From Promethearchaeota archaeon (GTDB lineage: Archaea; Asgardarchaeota; Lokiarchaeia; Sigyniarchaeales; Promethearchaeaceae): a stretch of DNA of 7,008 nt. A program made the position numbers and the translations under genes. A model generated the notes under the pieces. The model saw only the letters and a list, made by a program, of their open reading frames with translations, made no database searches and was not told where the DNA came from. Below are positions 6,324 through 7,008 of the stretch, in pieces. The stretch is taken from the NCBI GenBank assembly GCA_014729055.1, contig WJKO01000475.1, positions 1-7,008 of the forward strand, written 5' to 3'. Positions within the stretch are counted from its first letter, which is position 1, and each line of letters opens with the position of its first letter.

Positions 6324-7008
6324 ACGATCCTCATTGGTAGATGAAATCTATCATAATCTGTATTTTCAGAAAACATATTAATATATTTGTGTGTTGAAAT
6401 TTTCGCAGAAGCCGCAAGAATCATGGAATCGAATATATCATCCAACTCGAACTTGTATTCTTGTAATTCGTTCTGCGCATCTTGAATCATTTGTCTGGCA
6501 TTAGGAATAAATCGATTTAATAAAGAAATTCGTTCTTCAATACCTTTTTTCGTCTTTTTGTAATACTGCATCGGTGTTTTTCCTGCTAAAGCCCAGAAAC
6601 ATATCTCAGGATGACTCTCAATTAAGATGGAGATATATTTTGTATGTTCTCGTAGAAATTCATCAACATCGCGTATCTTCGGAGAGAGATTCCAAGCTTG
6701 TTTGGATACGCCTTTATCTACCAGTCTTCTATTTAAATTATTTGCTTTCAGATAAGACTCTGCGTAGATGGCTTTGCGGGTCGGAACGGGAAATACACTT
6801 GATGATCGTTTCCTTGTTAATAGCTTTCGAGTTTCAAAATCACATTTTCGGGATTTCATCTTAGGCGTCGGCAGACCTATGGGAATATCATTAAAAACAA
6901 GTTTAATTTGCTGCTGTTCGTCAAAAAAATCCTTTATCTGAGTATATATAGAAAAATCCACTCTATTTTCATCATTAATACTTGTGCAAAACCAGCCGTC
7001 GCTACAAC
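6296..7008 (-). CDS. DUF429 family protein (predicted RNase H-like nuclease), 5' end missing
   Basis: Reading the minus strand from the window edge gives 236 residues ending at TAA 6298-6296. An internal GTG at 6961 could be taken as the start, but the frame stays open to base 7008. The extra residues CSDGWFCTSINDENR match the family N-terminus (GVDGC-x2-GW), so the gene starts just outside the window, about ten residues away. DUF429 marks, numbered from that Cys, are NDIPIGLP (39-46), SRKCDFETRKLL (52-63), SSSVFPVPTRKAIYAE (68-83), SKQAWNLSPKIRDVDEF (101-117), ESHPEICFWALAG (130-142), KKTKKGIEERISLL (150-163) and ELDDIFDSMILAASA (187-201). Family databases describe an RNase H-like fold and predicted nuclease activity; no reaction is firmly established. 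D40, E130 and D190/D193 are candidate metal ligands. It is close to the usual ~245 residues and convergent with the YprB-like gene. Confidence 0.9.
   Translation of the reverse strand, partial: CSDGWFCTSINDENRVDFSIYTQIKDFFDEQQQIKLVFNDIPIGLPTPKMKSRKCDFETRKLLTRKRSSSVFPVPTRKAIYAESYLKANNLNRRLVDKGVSKQAWNLSPKIRDVDEFLREHTKYISILIESHPEICFWALAGKTPMQYYKKTKKGIEERISLLNRFIPNARQMIQDAQNELQEYKFELDDIFDSMILAASAKISTHKYINMFSENTDYDRFHLPMRIVYPKLRDTS

Noticed and set aside
6574..6864. Plus-strand open frame of 96 codons inside the DUF429 gene
   Set aside because: It is the antisense shadow of strongly conserved DUF429 motifs and shows no protein-like features of its own.

Overview
The window is a low-GC (about two thirds A+T by eye), gene-dense stretch carrying six protein-coding genes. 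Two of them run off the window ends. No tRNA, rRNA, CRISPR array or mobile element is visible. The gene set and signals suggest an anaerobic archaeon: a ferredoxin-dependent aldehyde oxidoreductase, a YprB-type exonuclease, a DUF429 protein, almost no Shine-Dalgarno motifs, T/A-rich boxes about 24 bases before start codons, and bare T-runs instead of hairpin terminators. An Asgard-like lineage is my best guess, but nothing here proves it and a low-GC anaerobic bacterium is not strictly excluded.

Left end (1-2066): the first ~330 residues of a tungsten/molybdopterin aldehyde:ferredoxin oxidoreductase (AOR) lie on the minus strand and leave the window at base 1. Only 66 bases separate it from a divergent TauE/SafE-family anion exporter (1059-1907). 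That gap holds two small perfect dyads and TATA-like boxes, so the two genes may share control. One reading is an oxidase making an organic acid and a carrier exporting an anionic product; this is inference from position only.

Middle (2067-5341): a full-length glmS (glutamine:fructose-6-phosphate amidotransferase, entry to UDP-GlcNAc synthesis) is followed, after a 116-base gap with a T-run, by a polytopic membrane protein of the HGSNAT/DUF1624/DUF418 (YeiB-like) acyltransferase group. The correct glmS start is the ATG at 2067, because the catalytic cysteine must directly follow the initiator Met. The pairing hints at amino-sugar or glycan acylation, but the separate promoter and terminator signals argue against one tight operon.

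Right end (5418-7008): a DEDDy 3'-5' exonuclease-like protein (RNase_H_2/YprB family) with an N-terminal helix-hairpin-helix-like motif converges with, and overlaps by 28 bases, a DUF429 protein on the minus strand. Both are predicted RNase H-fold proteins. The DUF429 gene continues past the right edge, and only about its first ten residues are missing.

I do not see a clearly new multi-gene system. The most useful leads are the convergent RNase H-fold pair, the AOR/TauE divergent unit, the GlmS/membrane-acyltransferase neighbourhood, the AOR start-codon ambiguity and the leaderless-looking promoter architecture.
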